From: Hevea brasiliensis
Lineage: Eukaryota; Streptophyta; Magnoliopsida; Malpighiales; Euphorbiaceae
Reading direction: 5' to 3'
Length of the DNA: 64,000 bases
Assembly: GCF_030052815.1 (NCBI RefSeq)
Contig: NW_026614818.1
Coordinates: 62,001 to 126,000, forward strand
Shown here: positions 10,537-22,140 of the stretch, piece by piece
Numbering within the stretch: position 1 is the first letter of the stretch
Layout of the letters: every line of letters starts with the position of its first letter
Made by a program: the position numbers and the translations under genes
Notes under the pieces: model-generated
Databases searched by the model: none
The model's input: the letters and a program-made list of their open reading frames with translations, nothing else
What the model was told of the DNA's origin: nothing

Positions 10537-12189
10537 CTAATTCAGAACAAACAAACAAAATCCAAAACAAACTATAAATGTTTGAACATATTTACAAAGA
10601 AAAGGTCCTACAAGATTGAACAAAAGTAAAATAAACACTAATATATGTCTATTGTTTTTCCTTTGTCCAAGGATGTTGCTAAATGGTATCAGTCGAAATG
10701 ATGGTGCAGGAGGAGGTGATGGAGGTGGGGGTGGCATGCCCAGAAAGATCATGAGTTGCTTCACCATCTCCTTCAGTTCTTTCTGTTTGTCCCTGGTTTC
10801 CATGACAAGGTCAAATAGTTGATCATGACGATCCTTGAGTGTATCAAGACCACTGTCAAGCTTCCTATCCACAAAGTAGATATCATCACTAAGCCTGTCA
10901 AGGTAGGTGAATAAGGCTTTAGTGTTGAATGCAGGAGGTGCTGTGGATGAGGTAGGTTCAGCTGTAGGAGGAATGGGCTGAGCAGAGGCTGCTGGGATGT
11001 CCTGTGCAGGCTGAGGGGGTGGGGTAGGTGTGAAAGGTTGGGTTTCTGGTTGTGCAATAGGCTCAGTTTCTGCTGCAGGGTGGGCAGTATCAAAATATGA
11101 TAAATGGAACCCTGTTTTGGTTAAGTGTGCAGTATCAAAATATAAAGTGTCCTCAAGTGCTGGGATTGAGTGCTCTGCAGGATTAAAACCAAAATGCTTG
11201 GCTATGACAGTAATGAGCCCACCCAAAACAATGTCACCTATGGATTTGGTGGCAATATGCAGCACATGTTCACAAAAGAAATAACCAGGAGATACCTTAA
11301 CTTTGTGAAATGCACACCATAACATAAATAGTTCAGATTTGCCCACAGCACCAGAACTAGTCCCTCTGCCCAATATGGTGCTAGCCATCAGCCTATGAAT
11401 AAACCTAAGTGCAGGGTCAAGGATTTGGGATGTTTTTGATCTTCCAGCAGAGAAAGTTTGAGGTTGGTTTGTTATGATTCTCCAAAATTGGGCAGGATTC
11501 CAAATGCCCTTGTTGGCTACCTCTACTCCAGTATGTGGTACTCTAAAGAACCCATCAATTGCAAAACCAAAAATGCTATGAAATTGGTCCAATGACAGCT
11601 CTCTATTTTGCCCCAAGCATCTAAATGTCATAATTGGTTTATGGTCTACATCATGCAAGTTGAGGGTAGCAGAGAATGAAGAAATAAACTCCAAAACTAG
11701 AATTGGATAAACTACCTCTTGCTTATGCACAAATTCTGTCCAACCCATACCATCAAGAAATGCAACTACATTGTCAAATAAACCAAGAGATTGTAAAGCA
11801 TCAGCAGATATATACCTAGTGGGTTGTACCTTCCTATCCTTAAGTCGCTTGAAAGCGGCTTTTTGAATTGTATCAGGGAGAGGCCAGGGTAGCTTTGATA
11901 CAAATGAGGTTGCCGAAATTGTCTTTTTGCTGGAAGAGGGTGTAGAGGCTGGAGCTTTTGGCTTTTTGGGAGGCGGTTCCGACAGTGGGATGGGTGGGTC
12001 TTTGCGTTTGGACAGAGGAGGGGCAGAGGACATGGGTCGCACGGATTTGGACCGAATTTTGCGTTTGTATGTGGTTGGGGGAGGTGGTGGGGGTGTCGTT
12101 TGTGGTGGAGGATTGGAAGTGGGGTGTATCGATGACAAAGGAGAGACTTCGAGAGGAGAAGCGGGGCGGGAATGTGGAGGGGAATCCAT
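10537..12189 (-). CDS. Athila env-position ORF (ATHILA ORF-1-like), intact, 550 aa
   Basis: A single open frame with ATG at 12189. The N-terminal ~100 residues are Pro/Ser-rich with basic clusters (YKRKIRSKSVRP, PPKKPKAP) that could act as nuclear signals. Residues ~100-360 form the conserved globular part resembling ATHILA ORF-1/plant putative transposon proteins (TRYISADALQSLGLFDN, MTFRCLGQNRELSLDQFH, HRLMASTILGRGTSSGAV, ELFMLWCAFH). A Pro/Thr-rich linker follows, then a charged, probably coiled segment (~440-480), a second Pro run, and a strongly hydrophobic last ~35 residues that could span a membrane once or twice. It lies downstream of pol, the env position. Role unproven; an envelope-like function was suggested for the family mainly from position and membrane segments. 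Notably it has no stop while gag and pol are broken. Confidence 0.85.
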   Translation of the reverse strand: MDSPPHSRPASPLEVSPLSSIHPTSNPPPQTTPPPPPPTTYKRKIRSKSVRPMSSAPPLSKRKDPPIPLSEPPPKKPKAPASTPSSSKKTISATSFVSKLPWPLPDTIQKAAFKRLKDRKVQPTRYISADALQSLGLFDNVVAFLDGMGWTEFVHKQEVVYPILVLEFISSFSATLNLHDVDHKPIMTFRCLGQNRELSLDQFHSIFGFAIDGFFRVPHTGVEVANKGIWNPAQFWRIITNQPQTFSAGRSKTSQILDPALRFIHRLMASTILGRGTSSGAVGKSELFMLWCAFHKVKVSPGYFFCEHVLHIATKSIGDIVLGGLITVIAKHFGFNPAEHSIPALEDTLYFDTAHLTKTGFHLSYFDTAHPAAETEPIAQPETQPFTPTPPPQPAQDIPAASAQPIPPTAEPTSSTAPPAFNTKALFTYLDRLSDDIYFVDRKLDSGLDTLKDRHDQLFDLVMETRDKQKELKEMVKQLMIFLGMPPPPPSPPPAPSFRLIPFSNILGQRKNNRHILVFILLLFNLVGPFLCKYVQTFIVCFGFCLFVLN

Positions 12190-12389
12190 TGCCGATGGAG
12201 AAGAGATAGGGGGAAATGAAAATGTAGGGGGGAATTTAGGGTTTTTGTGATGAGAGTGCTAGTGGAGAAGATGGGAGAGAGACGGCGAGAATGCCGGAAG
12301 GAATGGAGGTTGAAGGGCGGTCGTGGGGTGAATAGTCGGGAAGTGGAGGTGGGAAGTTTTGTTTGCCGAAAATGAATTTGAATCGGGTT

Positions 12390-13335
12390 TGTAAGGGACT
12401 GCATAAGGGGAAAATGATTTATGCATAACCTGTGCACTCTTTTGTACATGTTTTAGAATGATTTAAACTTCAGAGAAATGGCTTATGCACAAGTGCATAG
12501 GTCATGCACTGTCCTTATGCATGTTTCGGTGACCCTTGAAATGTTGAGGAGCAAAGTCATGCGGGAGTGCATAAGTTATGCACTCCCCTTATGCATCTCT
12601 CGGCAAAAGTGGTGTTTCAGAAAGTTGGGTCATGCAGAAGTGCATAGGTTATGCACTCTGCTCATGCACTGTTCGGCAATTTTTTTGAAATTTTGGTTGG
12701 TGGTCATGCAGATGTGCATAAGCTATGCACTCTGCTTATGCACTCTTCGGTGGGTTTTGAAATTCAGAATTTTTGGTTATGCAGAAGTGCATAAGCTATG
12801 CACTCTGCCTATGCAGGTCTCGGCAACTTTGGTTTTTCTGTGTTTCTGGTCATGCAGAAGTGCATAGGTTATGCACTCTGCTTATGCACCCCTCAGCAAA
12901 TTTGTATTTTTGGAGTTCTTGGTTATGCGGAAGTGCATAACTTATGCACCTTCCTTATGCACCCCTTGGCAAGATTGATTTTTCTGGGTTTCTGGTCATG
13001 CAGAAGTGCATAGGTTATGCACTCTGCTTATGCACCCTTCGGCAGAATTGGAGTTTTGGATTTTTGGTTATGCAGAAGTGCATAAGTCATGCACTCTCCT
13101 TATGCAAACTTCGGCAGAGAGAGAAAATGAAGGATTTGAAGTTATGCAAATGTGCATAAGTCATGCACTCACCTTATGCAAGTTTTGACAGATATGAAAT
13201 TTGACAAAATGAGGTTATGCAGAGTTGCATAAGCTATGCACTCTCCTTATGCACTTGCAATAAAGGTGAAAAATGGCAAGAATTTTGGTTATGCAGGATT
13301 GCATAAGCTATGCAGTTGCTTATGCACAAATTCAA
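12390..13335 (-). repeat. 73-bp palindromic minisatellite between pol and env-position ORF
   Basis: About twelve tandem units of 72-74 bp (regular from 12481 to 13335, with a degenerate start at 12390). Each unit carries hairpin arms GTGCATA...TATGCAC around a variable 3-nt centre (AGC, GGT, ACT or AGT), a second TTATGCAC or CTATGCA word about 8 nt further, a TCGGCA-type tail and a ~25-bp less conserved spacer. The same words occur in the LTRs and at 10140-10345. Apparent plus-strand reading frames across the array are by-products of the repeat. Confidence 0.93.
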
Positions 13336-14222
13336 CAAGATCAAGAATGCAATAGAACATGGATTGCAAGTGTGAAGAATACCCTAAAATGAAGAAATAT
13401 AATTCCATGAAGCATAAACCACAAGAAATTGTCACTAAAAACACATCAATATATACAAAGTGTATCAAAAAGGTATCACACAAGCATGTAGACATTGATC
13501 CTACATAAAAGACCTTTGAGAACTATGCCATTTTAAGTCGAATTCTGCAAATCAACATTTAGCACATAAAACTCCATAAAAATCTGCATAAAGTTGCATC
13601 TAACCACAAATGAGAAATGAACTCTCCAAGATTCGCCCAGAAAATGCAGCATGTTTACCTTGTATCCTATAACCCAAAGAAGCTCAAAACTGCAAAAATG
13701 ACCAACTTACCACCATAATATCATTGTAAGCACAAATATTAGAAAATTACCCACCCAACCTCACCAAAAACACAAGTGATCTGCTGCAGATTCTATTTTT
13801 CTACTCTGCAGAATGTACTTTTCCTCTGCAATAATCAGATTGCAGCTTTCAGCAGTTCACCAACCTTCCTCCATTTAAATACATCCAACCTCATCAAAAA
13901 CATGAGCCATTTGCTGCAGACACCCTTTTTGCTGCAGAATGTACTTTTCCTCTGCAATAACCAGATTGCAGCTCCCGACAGTTATGCAAAGAAAACTTAT
14001 CATTCTTTTGAAGGACAAAATTTTTCAAGTTAAGAATTACTTTCCCAACAGTTCTGACCTTTCTTCATTGAATTACATCTACAAGATACAAAATTTAACA
14101 ATGTCAAAAATTGAATTTGGGGAGATTTAAGATAAAAACAAAATTAATGAAAATGAAAGTAAATCAACAAAAGCAAAATAAAAGGACTTGGGATGCCTCC
14201 CAAGAGGGCTAATTTATAGTCC
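13336..14222 (-). other. Noncoding stretch of Athila with an internal duplication
   Basis: Lies between integrase and the minisatellite. No convincing coding frame. A ~100-bp segment is repeated at 130-bp spacing (13753-13855 and 13883-13983), each copy with GCTGCAGA, GAATGTACTTTTCCTCTGCA and CAGATTGCAGCT. An intron or leader for the downstream ORF cannot be excluded. Confidence 0.7.
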
Positions 14223-15696
14223 TTAGCTGGACTTTTCATGAATTTCACTGAAAAGAGGCGAGGGATTGGAGAGCTTGTAACAGCTTGCTCCTAGTATTGG
14301 GTCTCCAGTTATGTAATGTTTCAATCTATGCCCATTGACCTTAAAATTCCCAGATTTTGCACTCCAAATTTCAATTGCTCCATAAGGGAAAACCTTAGAA
14401 ACTCTATATGGACCAGTCCACCTTGACTTAAGTTTTCCAGGGAACAATTTCAATCTTGAGTTGAACAACAAAACTAAATCACCTTCTTTGAATTCCTTTT
14501 CCCTCAGATGCTTATCATGCCAAACTTTAGTTCTTTCTTTGTAAATACGGGCACTTTCATAAGCATCCATCCTCAATTCCTCAAGCTCATTAAGTTGTAA
14601 CAACCTTTTCTCACCAAATTGCTTAAGATCAAAATTCAAGGTTTGAATGGCCCAATATGCTCTATGTTCTAGCTCCATTGTAAATGACAAGACTTACCAT
14701 ACACCAACCTAAAGGGAGTAGTTCCTATAGGGTTTTGTAGGCATCCTATATGCCCATAAAGCATCATCTAGTTTGATAGACCAATCTTTCCTAGAATTGT
14801 TCACTGCTTTCTCCAAAATATGCTTGAGCTCTCTGTAGAAATTTCAACTTGTCACGAAGTTTGAGGATGGTATGGGGTAGCTATCTTGTGCACTACACCA
14901 TACTTCCTCATTAAGCTCTCAAATTGCTTATTACAAAAATGGGAACCCCATCACTAATTATAGCCCTAGAGCTCCAAATGCTCAAGACAAATTTCTTCAA
15001 AAATTTCACTACCACTCTAGCATCATTAGTTGGAGTTGCAATAGCTTCCACCCACTTTGACACATAGTCAACCCCAACTAAGATGTATCTATTACCATAT
15101 GAAGGAGGGAATGGCCCCATAAAATCTATTCCCCAGACATCAAATAATTCCACTTCAAGAATATTATTTAGGGGCATTTGATCTCTTTTTGACAAATTTC
15201 CACTCCTTTGACATTTATCACAATCCAACACAAATTTCCTCACATCCTTAAAAAGATTTGGCCAAAAGAAACCAGCTTGCAAAATTTTACTAGCTGTCTT
15301 AGAGATGCCAAAATGACCTCCATAATCAGAAGCATGGCAATGATGCAAAATACTCTGTACCTCCTCTTCAGGAATACATCTTCTAATTAGACCATCACAA
15401 CATCTCCTAAAGAGTAAAGGATCATCCCATCTATAAAACTTCACCTCATGCAGAAACTTTTTCTTTTGTTGCCATGTCATACCTAGAGGTAAAACTCCAC
15501 AAGATAGATAATTCACAAAGTCTGCATACCAAGGTAGTTTAGCAACAAGAGAGAAAAGTTGTTCATCCAAGAAAAACTCATCAATAGGTATTTCATCTAA
15601 TTCTTCACCATCCAATTTCAACCTACTAAGATTGTCAGCAACTACATTTTCAGCTCCTTTCTTATCTCTAATCTCCAAATCAAATTCTTGTAGCAT
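14223..15696 (-). pseudogene. Athila integrase, frameshifted
   Basis: From 15696 the minus frame runs 261 codons. It starts at the RNase H/integrase boundary ([11 protein letters not shown]), then shows the HHCC zinc region ([22 protein letters not shown]) and catalytic-core segments [13 protein letters not shown] and SKWVEA; the second Asp region reads SDGVPIF where SDGGSHF-like sequence is expected. The frame breaks at about 14911. After ~220 bp of disrupted sequence the C-terminal part resumes (14690-14223) with MELEHRAYWA, DLVLLFNSRLKLFPGKL and KVNGHRLKHY. It would integrate the element cDNA. Multiple indels make it non-functional. Confidence 0.88.
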
Positions 15697-17601
15697 CAGA
15701 ATCCACCTAATGAGCCTAGGTTTAGCCTCCTTTTACTGAGCAAATACACGATGGTGCATGATCTGAAAATATAACCACCTTTGAGTCAATAATGTAAGGT
15801 CCGAACTTTTCCAATGCAAAGACAATTGCCAAAAATTCCTTTTCGGTTGTTGCATAATTTGTTTGAGCCTCATCCAGTTGTTCTACTAGCATAATAAATA
15901 GCATAAGCCTTTTTGTCCTTTCTTTGACCAAGAATAGCCCCAATTGCATAGTTGCTAGCATCACACATAATTTCAAAAGGTAGGCTCCAATCAGGTGGTT
16001 GCATGATTGGTGCAGTGATAAGAGCTTGCTTCAACCTGCAAAAGGCATCCAAACACTCTTGGTCAAATACAAATGGTGTGTCATTACTTAGCAAATTAGA
16101 CAAAGGTTTAGCTATTTTAGAAAAATCCTGATAAAGCGTCAGTAGAACCCGGTGTGTCCTAGGAAACTTCAATTCTTGACATTGGTAGGAGGAGCCATCT
16201 TCTCTATCACTTCAACTTTGGCTTTATCAACCTCTATTCCTCTGTTAGACACCAAATGTCCAAGCACTATCCCTTCCTGGACCATAAAATGACACTTTTC
16301 CCAATTTAACACAAGGTCAGTATCTGCACATTGCTGCAAAATTTTAGAAAGGTTAGCCAAGCATATATCAAATGAAGATCCATAAACAAAAATCGTCCAT
16401 AAAAACCTCCATTATGTCTTCAATGAAATCGAGAAGATTGCCATCATGCACCTCTGAAAAGTGGTGCATTACACAACCCAAATGGCATCCTTCTATAAGC
16501 AAAGGTTCCATATGGACAAGTAAAAGTGGTTTTCTCTTGATCATTTGGATGGATAGGGATTTGAAAAAAACCTGAATATCCATCTAAATAGCAAAAGTAA
16601 GAATGCCTAGCTAGTCTTTCCAACATTTGATCAATGAAGGGAAGTGGAAAATGATCTTTTCTAGTGGCAACATTTAATTTTCTGTAATCTATGCACATTC
16701 GCCAACTAGTCACTGTTCTGGTGGGAATTAATTCATTGTTTTCATTTTTGACAACTGTCATTCCACCCTTTTTTGGAACAACATGTACTGGGCTCACCCA
16801 AGTACTATCTGAGATGGGGTAAATGATCCCTGCATCAAGCAACTTCAAAATTTCCTTTTTAACAACTTCTTTCATATTTGGGTTCAACCTCCTCTGATGT
16901 TCAATAGATGGTTTACAATTTTCTTCCAAAATGATTCTATGCATGCAAAAATGTGGGCTTATTCCCTTAATGTCATCTATGGTGTATCCCAAAACTTTCC
17001 TAAATTTTCTCAACACTCTTAACAACTTATCAGCTTCTAAAGTACTCAAGTTTGCATTTACTATTACTGGATAAGTGTTATTAGTGCCAAGAAATTCATA
17101 CCTGAGCTGAGAAGGAAGTTGCTTAAGTTCTACCTTAGGTGCATCTTCTTCCTTGAATGATGATTGCTTAAATTCAGCGTTTTCCTTTTGTGTGAGTTGA
17201 AAAACTGGAGCAGAAATGAATGGTGGACTTCCCTCTAAGTGTTGAGCATATGCAGCTACATGAGGGTTGTCATAGTCTATGCCTCCTCCATGAACCAAAC
17301 AATTTTCAAGTGGATCTTCTGGATATTTCTTCCTGAAGTGTTCTTCAACCAGCTCATCAATGATATCAACTCTCAAGCAAGTATCAGCTTCAGAATGATG
17401 CTTTCTCATAGTGTTATTAATATTGAAAACCAATTGCTCTTCACCAACCCTAAGAGTCAGCTTTTCTCCTTTCACATCAATCAATGCTCCTGCTGTAGCT
17501 AGAAAGGGTCTCCCCAAGATAATTGGAATATTAGAATCTTCCTCCATGTCCAAGATGACAAAGTCAACAGGTATATAGAACTTTCCAACCTTCAGGCACA
17601 T
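15697..17601 (-). pseudogene. Athila protease C-term, reverse transcriptase and RNase H, frameshifted
   Basis: The frame from 17601 to 16444 begins in the protease tail (FVILDMEED, ILGRPFLATAGA). It passes a linker and enters RT: WVSPVHVVPKKGG, CIDYRKLNVATRKDHFPLPF, YLDGYSGFFQIPI (first catalytic Asp) and MPFGLCNAP. A frameshift follows. The catalytic FMDD box then appears in another frame near 16395-16410, followed by LGHLVSNRGIEVD (16360-16169), the RT thumb and connection, and RNase H segments CDASNYAIGAILGQ and TTEKEFLAIVFALEKF (about 15970-15800). At least four frame changes or stops separate the blocks. Domain order is that of Ty3/Gypsy. Confidence 0.88.
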
Positions 17602-17631
17602 TCTCCAAAATTCCTTCAGATACTTGATTGT

Positions 17632-19743
17632 TCACCAATCAAGAGAAATGTGGGTTGGCTTTAGATCTCCCATGTTGAGCTTCTCATAGATGGAAAGGGG
17701 CATAAGGCTAACACTAGCCCCTAAATCACATAAGGCTTTTGTAGAACATGATTCTCCAATGTGGCATGGAATTGAAAAACTCCCTGGATCCTTAAGCTTT
17801 GGAGGAAGTTTCCTTTGGAGGATAGCACTACATTCTTCTGTCAAAGCTACAGTTTCATCATCTTCAAGTTTCCTTTTGTTTGAGAGAATTTCTTTCAAGA
17901 ATTTTGCATAAGAGGGCATTTGTGAAAGAGCATCAACAAAAGGCACATTTATGTAAAGTTTCTTCAAAACCTCTAAGAACTTCCCAAATTGCCTATCAAG
18001 CTTGGCTTTGTGAAATCTTTGTGGAAAGGGAAGCTGTGGCTTGTAGGGCTCAGGAGGTATATATTTCTCTTCTTTTTCTTCAAATTCCTCTTTACATTTT
18101 TCTGCACTCTCTTGTTTTTCACTCCCATCAGTTTCTTTCTCATTTTCTCTCTTCTCACTGTTTTCACTCTTCTCATCATTTATAACTTTACCACTTCTTA
18201 AAGTAATGGCTTGACACTGCTCTCTTGGATTTTCTGGTTGACTTGGAAGCTTTCCAAAAGATTTGGCACTTGAGGAAGATGCTTGTTGTGCAATCTGGTT
18301 TTCCAGCATTCTGTTGTGTGTTTGCATCTGTTCCAGCCTTGCTTTCACCTCTCTCATCTCCTCATCATGTTTATTTTGGTTAGCAAGTATCTGTTGCAAT
18401 AAAGCTTCAGTGGTGGAATTTCGTTCTTGCTGTTTTGGTGGAGGGTTCATATTTTTCTGCTGAAAATTAGGTAGTGGTTGCCTATTTTGCTGATATGGAA
18501 CTTGACTCTGCTGTTGTGGTTGAAAATTCTGATTTGGAACTTGACTTTGCTGATTTCCCCATGAAAAGTTGGGATGATTCCTCCAATTTGGATTGTAAGT
18601 TTGAGAATAAGGATTCCCCATTTGCTTGTTTCCATAATTACCAACATATGCTGCTTGTTCTCCATAATCTACTCCACAGCTGGTTGTTTCCTCTGCATAA
18701 GCCACTTGTTGTGAACTTCCAGCTGATGATGATGAACTAACCAACATACTCAAATCTTCCATCTTCTTAGCAAGTACATTTGTAAGTGCATCAAACTTTG
18801 CATTAATCATGTTGAATGGATCAAGATCATATATTCCAGCAGCTTGCCTTTTCTGAGTTGGAGCTGGTCCTCTTGGACTACTCCAAAGATGAGTATTCTT
18901 TGCAATTTTCTCCAATAGCTCATAAGCTTCATCTTCATGCTTAATAATGAATTCTCCTCCTGTTTGAGCATCAATAATTCCTCTGATTGCAGGAGTGACA
19001 TTGGTGTAAAAATTTTGATTTATCATCCATTTTGGAATGGCATGATGTGGGCATAATCTCTCTAATTCCTTCCATCTCATCCATGACTCATAAAGAGTTT
19101 CATCTTCTCTTGGTCTGAAAGCTGTCATTTGATTCCTCAATTCTTGAGTTTTTCCAGGTGGAAAATATTATGCAAGAAATGCATCAGTTAGTTGCTCCCA
19201 ATTTGTAATGGAGTTGTGAGGTAAAGAATCAAGCCAATCCAATGCTCTATCTTTCAAAGAGAATGGGAATAGCTTAAATCTTGCTGCATCATCAGATACT
19301 CCAGGTTGTTTTTGCATGTCACAAATCATAGCAAACTTCTTCAGGTGTGTGTGTGGATTTTCAGAAGGGTGTCCTCCAAATTGAGAATTCTGAATCATTT
19401 GAAGAACTCCAAAATCCATCTTGTAACTATTTGCATCAATCCTTGGTCTTGCTATGCTCTCTCTCAAATCATCAAAACGAGGAAAAGCATGATCCATCAT
19501 ACTTCCCCTAGGCACGTTTGCATTAACAACTTCTTCTCCTTGGGCTTCATTTTCATTGTTTTGACCATTTCCAGCATTACCAACATCAATTCTAACTCTT
19601 TCATCAGCCATGTCTGCTTCAATTTCGGTTTCTCTCAAAGCTTCCTTCCTTCTTCTGGTTTCTTTCTTGTTGGCTTTACAAAATTTCTCTATTTCAGGAT
19701 TGAACAATAAGGATGCATCACTTGAGCTTCTAGCTCTTCTCAT
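17632..19743 (-). pseudogene. Athila gag and protease N-terminal part, two lesions
   Basis: ATG at 19743 (MRRARSSSD) lies 136 bp inside the LTR. The gag core reads FGGHPSENPHTHLKKF, FPFSLKDRALDWLDSLP, WEQLTDAFLA, then a single in-frame TAA at 19168-19170 where Lys is expected, then YFPPGKTQELRNQM and the CPHH...FYTNV region. A Gln/Pro-rich segment (GNQQSQVPNQNFQPQQQSQ), a coiled stretch (QILANQNKHDEEMREVKARL) and a Lys/Glu-rich linker follow. The protease site CDLGASVSLMP is at about 17695-17730. The frame ends at 17632 through indels just after the protease core. Gag packages RNA; the protease processes the polyprotein. Confidence 0.9.
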
Positions 19744-19854
19744 AAAAGATTAAAAGTACCTGAAAAAGAACAAACAAACACAAAAATGAAAAGATAAATG
19801 AAATAAAACTATAATCAACTAAAATAATCAAGAATTCAATCTTAAACAAACAAC

Positions 19855-19872
19855 TCCCCGGCAACGGCGCCA
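19855..19872 (-). other. Athila primer binding site, tRNA-Asp type
   Basis: Minus-strand TGGCGCCGTTGCCGGGGA, 18 nt that match the complement of a plant tRNA-Asp 3' end as I recall it, 6 nt from the LTR. The tRNA match is from knowledge of the family, not a search. Confidence 0.88.
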
Positions 19873-19878
19873 AAAACT

Positions 19879-21487
19879 TGATGTGTCCCAACCGCAAGTG
19901 CACGGGTCATACAAGTAGTATAGAAAAATATCGATCCCACGAGGAGTTGTGTTAATGATTGAATTTTTGATATAAAAGTTGACTAAATTGAAGTATTTAT
20001 GAAATTAAAATAATGAATTAATGGGTAATGGAGTATGAAATCTAAATGTGCAAAATTAATATTCTATTCAACAATGTATTACGTTAAACTAAAATTTCAT
20101 CAAATTGAAATAAGCGAGTTCAAATATGGCAATATTGAAAATGGCAAGCAATTAAATTCAATTGAAAATTAACAATGGTAAAAAGGTGATTCCGGAGTTT
20201 GGGATTTCATATTCGAGCTATTTTGGGATTTTAAATTGGTTGTCCAATTTTATGAAACTTATGAGTTTTAAGGAGATTAATTCTTAAATCCTTTGAATTC
20301 CCTTTCGAGTGAGACAAAGAGTGCCTTAATCAAACTAATCCTACTTTCGTGGAGTTAGAATTAATTAAGACCCATTAAGTTCCTTAATTAATCTGTGAAT
20401 CCTCTTAATCCTTAGCCTATTTCTAGGTCTAAGTTAATTAAGTCCAATTTCCTGATTATCTATCACAAGGCCTTCTCCTTTCGGTGCTTCAACCATGGAT
20501 TAAGAACATTACTCAATGGGATCCTACATTAAGCATGTCATTAAGCATACAAGAAATGAATAAAACTCATTAAGACCACAAAATATGGATTACCCAATCA
20601 AAATCCACAAAATATCTCAAATATTACAACCCTTACTCCAGAATCAAAAGTAAACTACTCACTATCCATAATGCTTACAAGATATGATGAATTTAAATGG
20701 AAATAAAGCTTTAATCTAAGCTAAGAAGTAAGAAATTAAACACTAGAAATGTAGAAAAGTGTAAAGAAAGAAAGAAATCTGCAAATCTTGGTTGAAAATG
20801 GTGTGGAAGGTGAAAATGACTCCTCAAATTCTGCTCAGCCTCCTCTTCTTCTTCTTTGCTCCTTGTCCCTCCCAAAATTGGGAAAATGAGACTATATATA
20901 GCATTTTTCTGACATGGAGCCCTAAAATAGTATGTTCTAGGAGGAATTATTTGAGGAAATCTCCGCCACTCATTAATGAACTCTTCAAGGGATCGCATAA
21001 GTGGATCGCATAAGTTATGCAATCCCTTATGCGCTTTCTGATCTGGGTCACTTATGCGAAGCTGCATGACTTGGTGCATAGGTTATGAACAATTTCGTGA
21101 ATGTGCATAAGGGAGGCGAGAATGTGCATAAGCTATGCAGTCTCCTTATGCACATTTCGCTAGTTCGAACGATGATCTTTATCCTTATGCAGATCTGCAT
21201 AGCTTATGCGGCAAGTTATGCACAGTTTGGTCAATGCATATTTCAGCTTGAAAACTTGTTTTTGACATCTTTTTGCTGTAGAAGACACTCTTCATTGGCA
21301 AAATTCTCTTTAGTCCTTCAAAAACACCATTTTTCCTACAAAACAAAGTAAAAATTACAAATTAATCCAAAATCGACAATTATGAAAAACTAACTAATTA
21401 ACTAATGAAACTAGCTAAAAATGACTAATAATCAAATAAAATGGTTATGAAATTAGACCTAAATGACTATGCAAAATGTGTGCATCA
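19879..21487 (-). repeat. 5' LTR of Athila
   Basis: 1609 bp, TGATGTGTCC...GTGTGCATCA on the plus strand; followed by the GGAGT duplication. It should hold the promoter. TGCATAAG words lie at 20995-21235. Confidence 0.96.
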
Positions 21488-21492
21488 GGAGT

Positions 21493-22140
21493 TGGCCAAT
21501 CCTTAATGGCTATGACCTTTTGCTCGGCTACTTTCACACCTTTGCTAGTCACAACATAACCAAGAAAGACAACTCTATCAAAGCAAAAAAGAACACTTTT
21601 TTATATTAGCACACAATTTTTCAGATCTCAACACATCAAACACATATCTCAAATGATGCAAATGCTCATCCATGTTTTTGCTATAAATCAAGATGTCATC
21701 AAAATAAACTATAACAAATCTGCTAATGAATTGTCTAAGCACATGGTTCATTAACCTCATGAAAGTACTAGGTGCATTGGTTAGCCCAAATGCTCATCCA
21801 ATTGAGGAATGGGATGTCGATACTTTACCATGATTTTGTTGATAGCACAGCAATCTACACACATTCTGAATGTCTCATCCTTCTTTGGTACTAGGAGCAC
21901 TGGAACCGCACATGGACTCATACTTTCACGCACATGGCCCTTTGCCAAAAGTTCCTCCACTTACCTTTGTAGTTCTTTTGTCTCCTCAAGATTACTTCTA
22001 TATGTTGGTCTGTTTGGAATTGGAGCACCCAAAATGAGATCAATTTGGTGTTCTATCCCCCGAATTGGTGGCAAACCCAAAGGAAGATCATCTGGAAACA
22101 CATCCTCAAATTCTGCAACAAAGAAACAGCACCACTAGGC
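21493..22140 (-). pseudogene. Fragment B reverse transcriptase with internal deletion
   Basis: Reading minus from 22140: a frame change near 22110, an RT N-terminal segment with PIPNRPTYR and [22 protein letters not shown], then RHPIPQLDE. At about 21797 the sequence jumps directly to [13 protein letters not shown]. The stretch that normally carries motif A (first catalytic Asp) is absent, about 50 codons by family comparison. The YFDDILIYS catalytic box (near 21680-21705) and the following KCSF and VVTSKGVKV segments remain. The protein could not polymerise. Confidence 0.85.

Larger units (their letters stand above)
6815..21487 (-). mobile_element. Full-length Athila-lineage Ty3/Gypsy element (14,673 bp)
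   Basis: Bounded by the 5-bp duplication GGAGT (6810-6814 and 21488-21492) and by LTRs of 1619 and 1609 bp, both TG...CA. On the minus strand the order is 5' LTR, tRNA-Asp primer site, gag, protease, RT, RNase H, integrase, palindromic minisatellite, env-position ORF, long 3' noncoding region, polypurine tract, 3' LTR. This size, primer and extra 3' ORF define Athila. Pol carries several frameshifts and stops. The LTRs are about 98% alike by eye outside one divergent cluster, suggesting a fairly recent insertion. The host is the RT of fragment B. Confidence 0.96.

Noticed and set aside
10616..12449. Several ORFs on both strands overlapping the env-position ORF
   Set aside because: Out-of-frame shadows of the Pro-rich coding sequence on 10537-12189.
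12478..13188. Series of plus-strand ORFs with recurring Met-His-Leu-Cys peptides
   Set aside because: They are translations of the 73-bp repeat on the strand opposite to the element; the repeated peptide reflects the DNA unit, not protein selection.
12390..13335. Regular palindromic repeats with spacers resembling a CRISPR array
   Set aside because: Plant nuclear context inside a retrotransposon, spacers are related to one another, unit drifts, and no cas genes.
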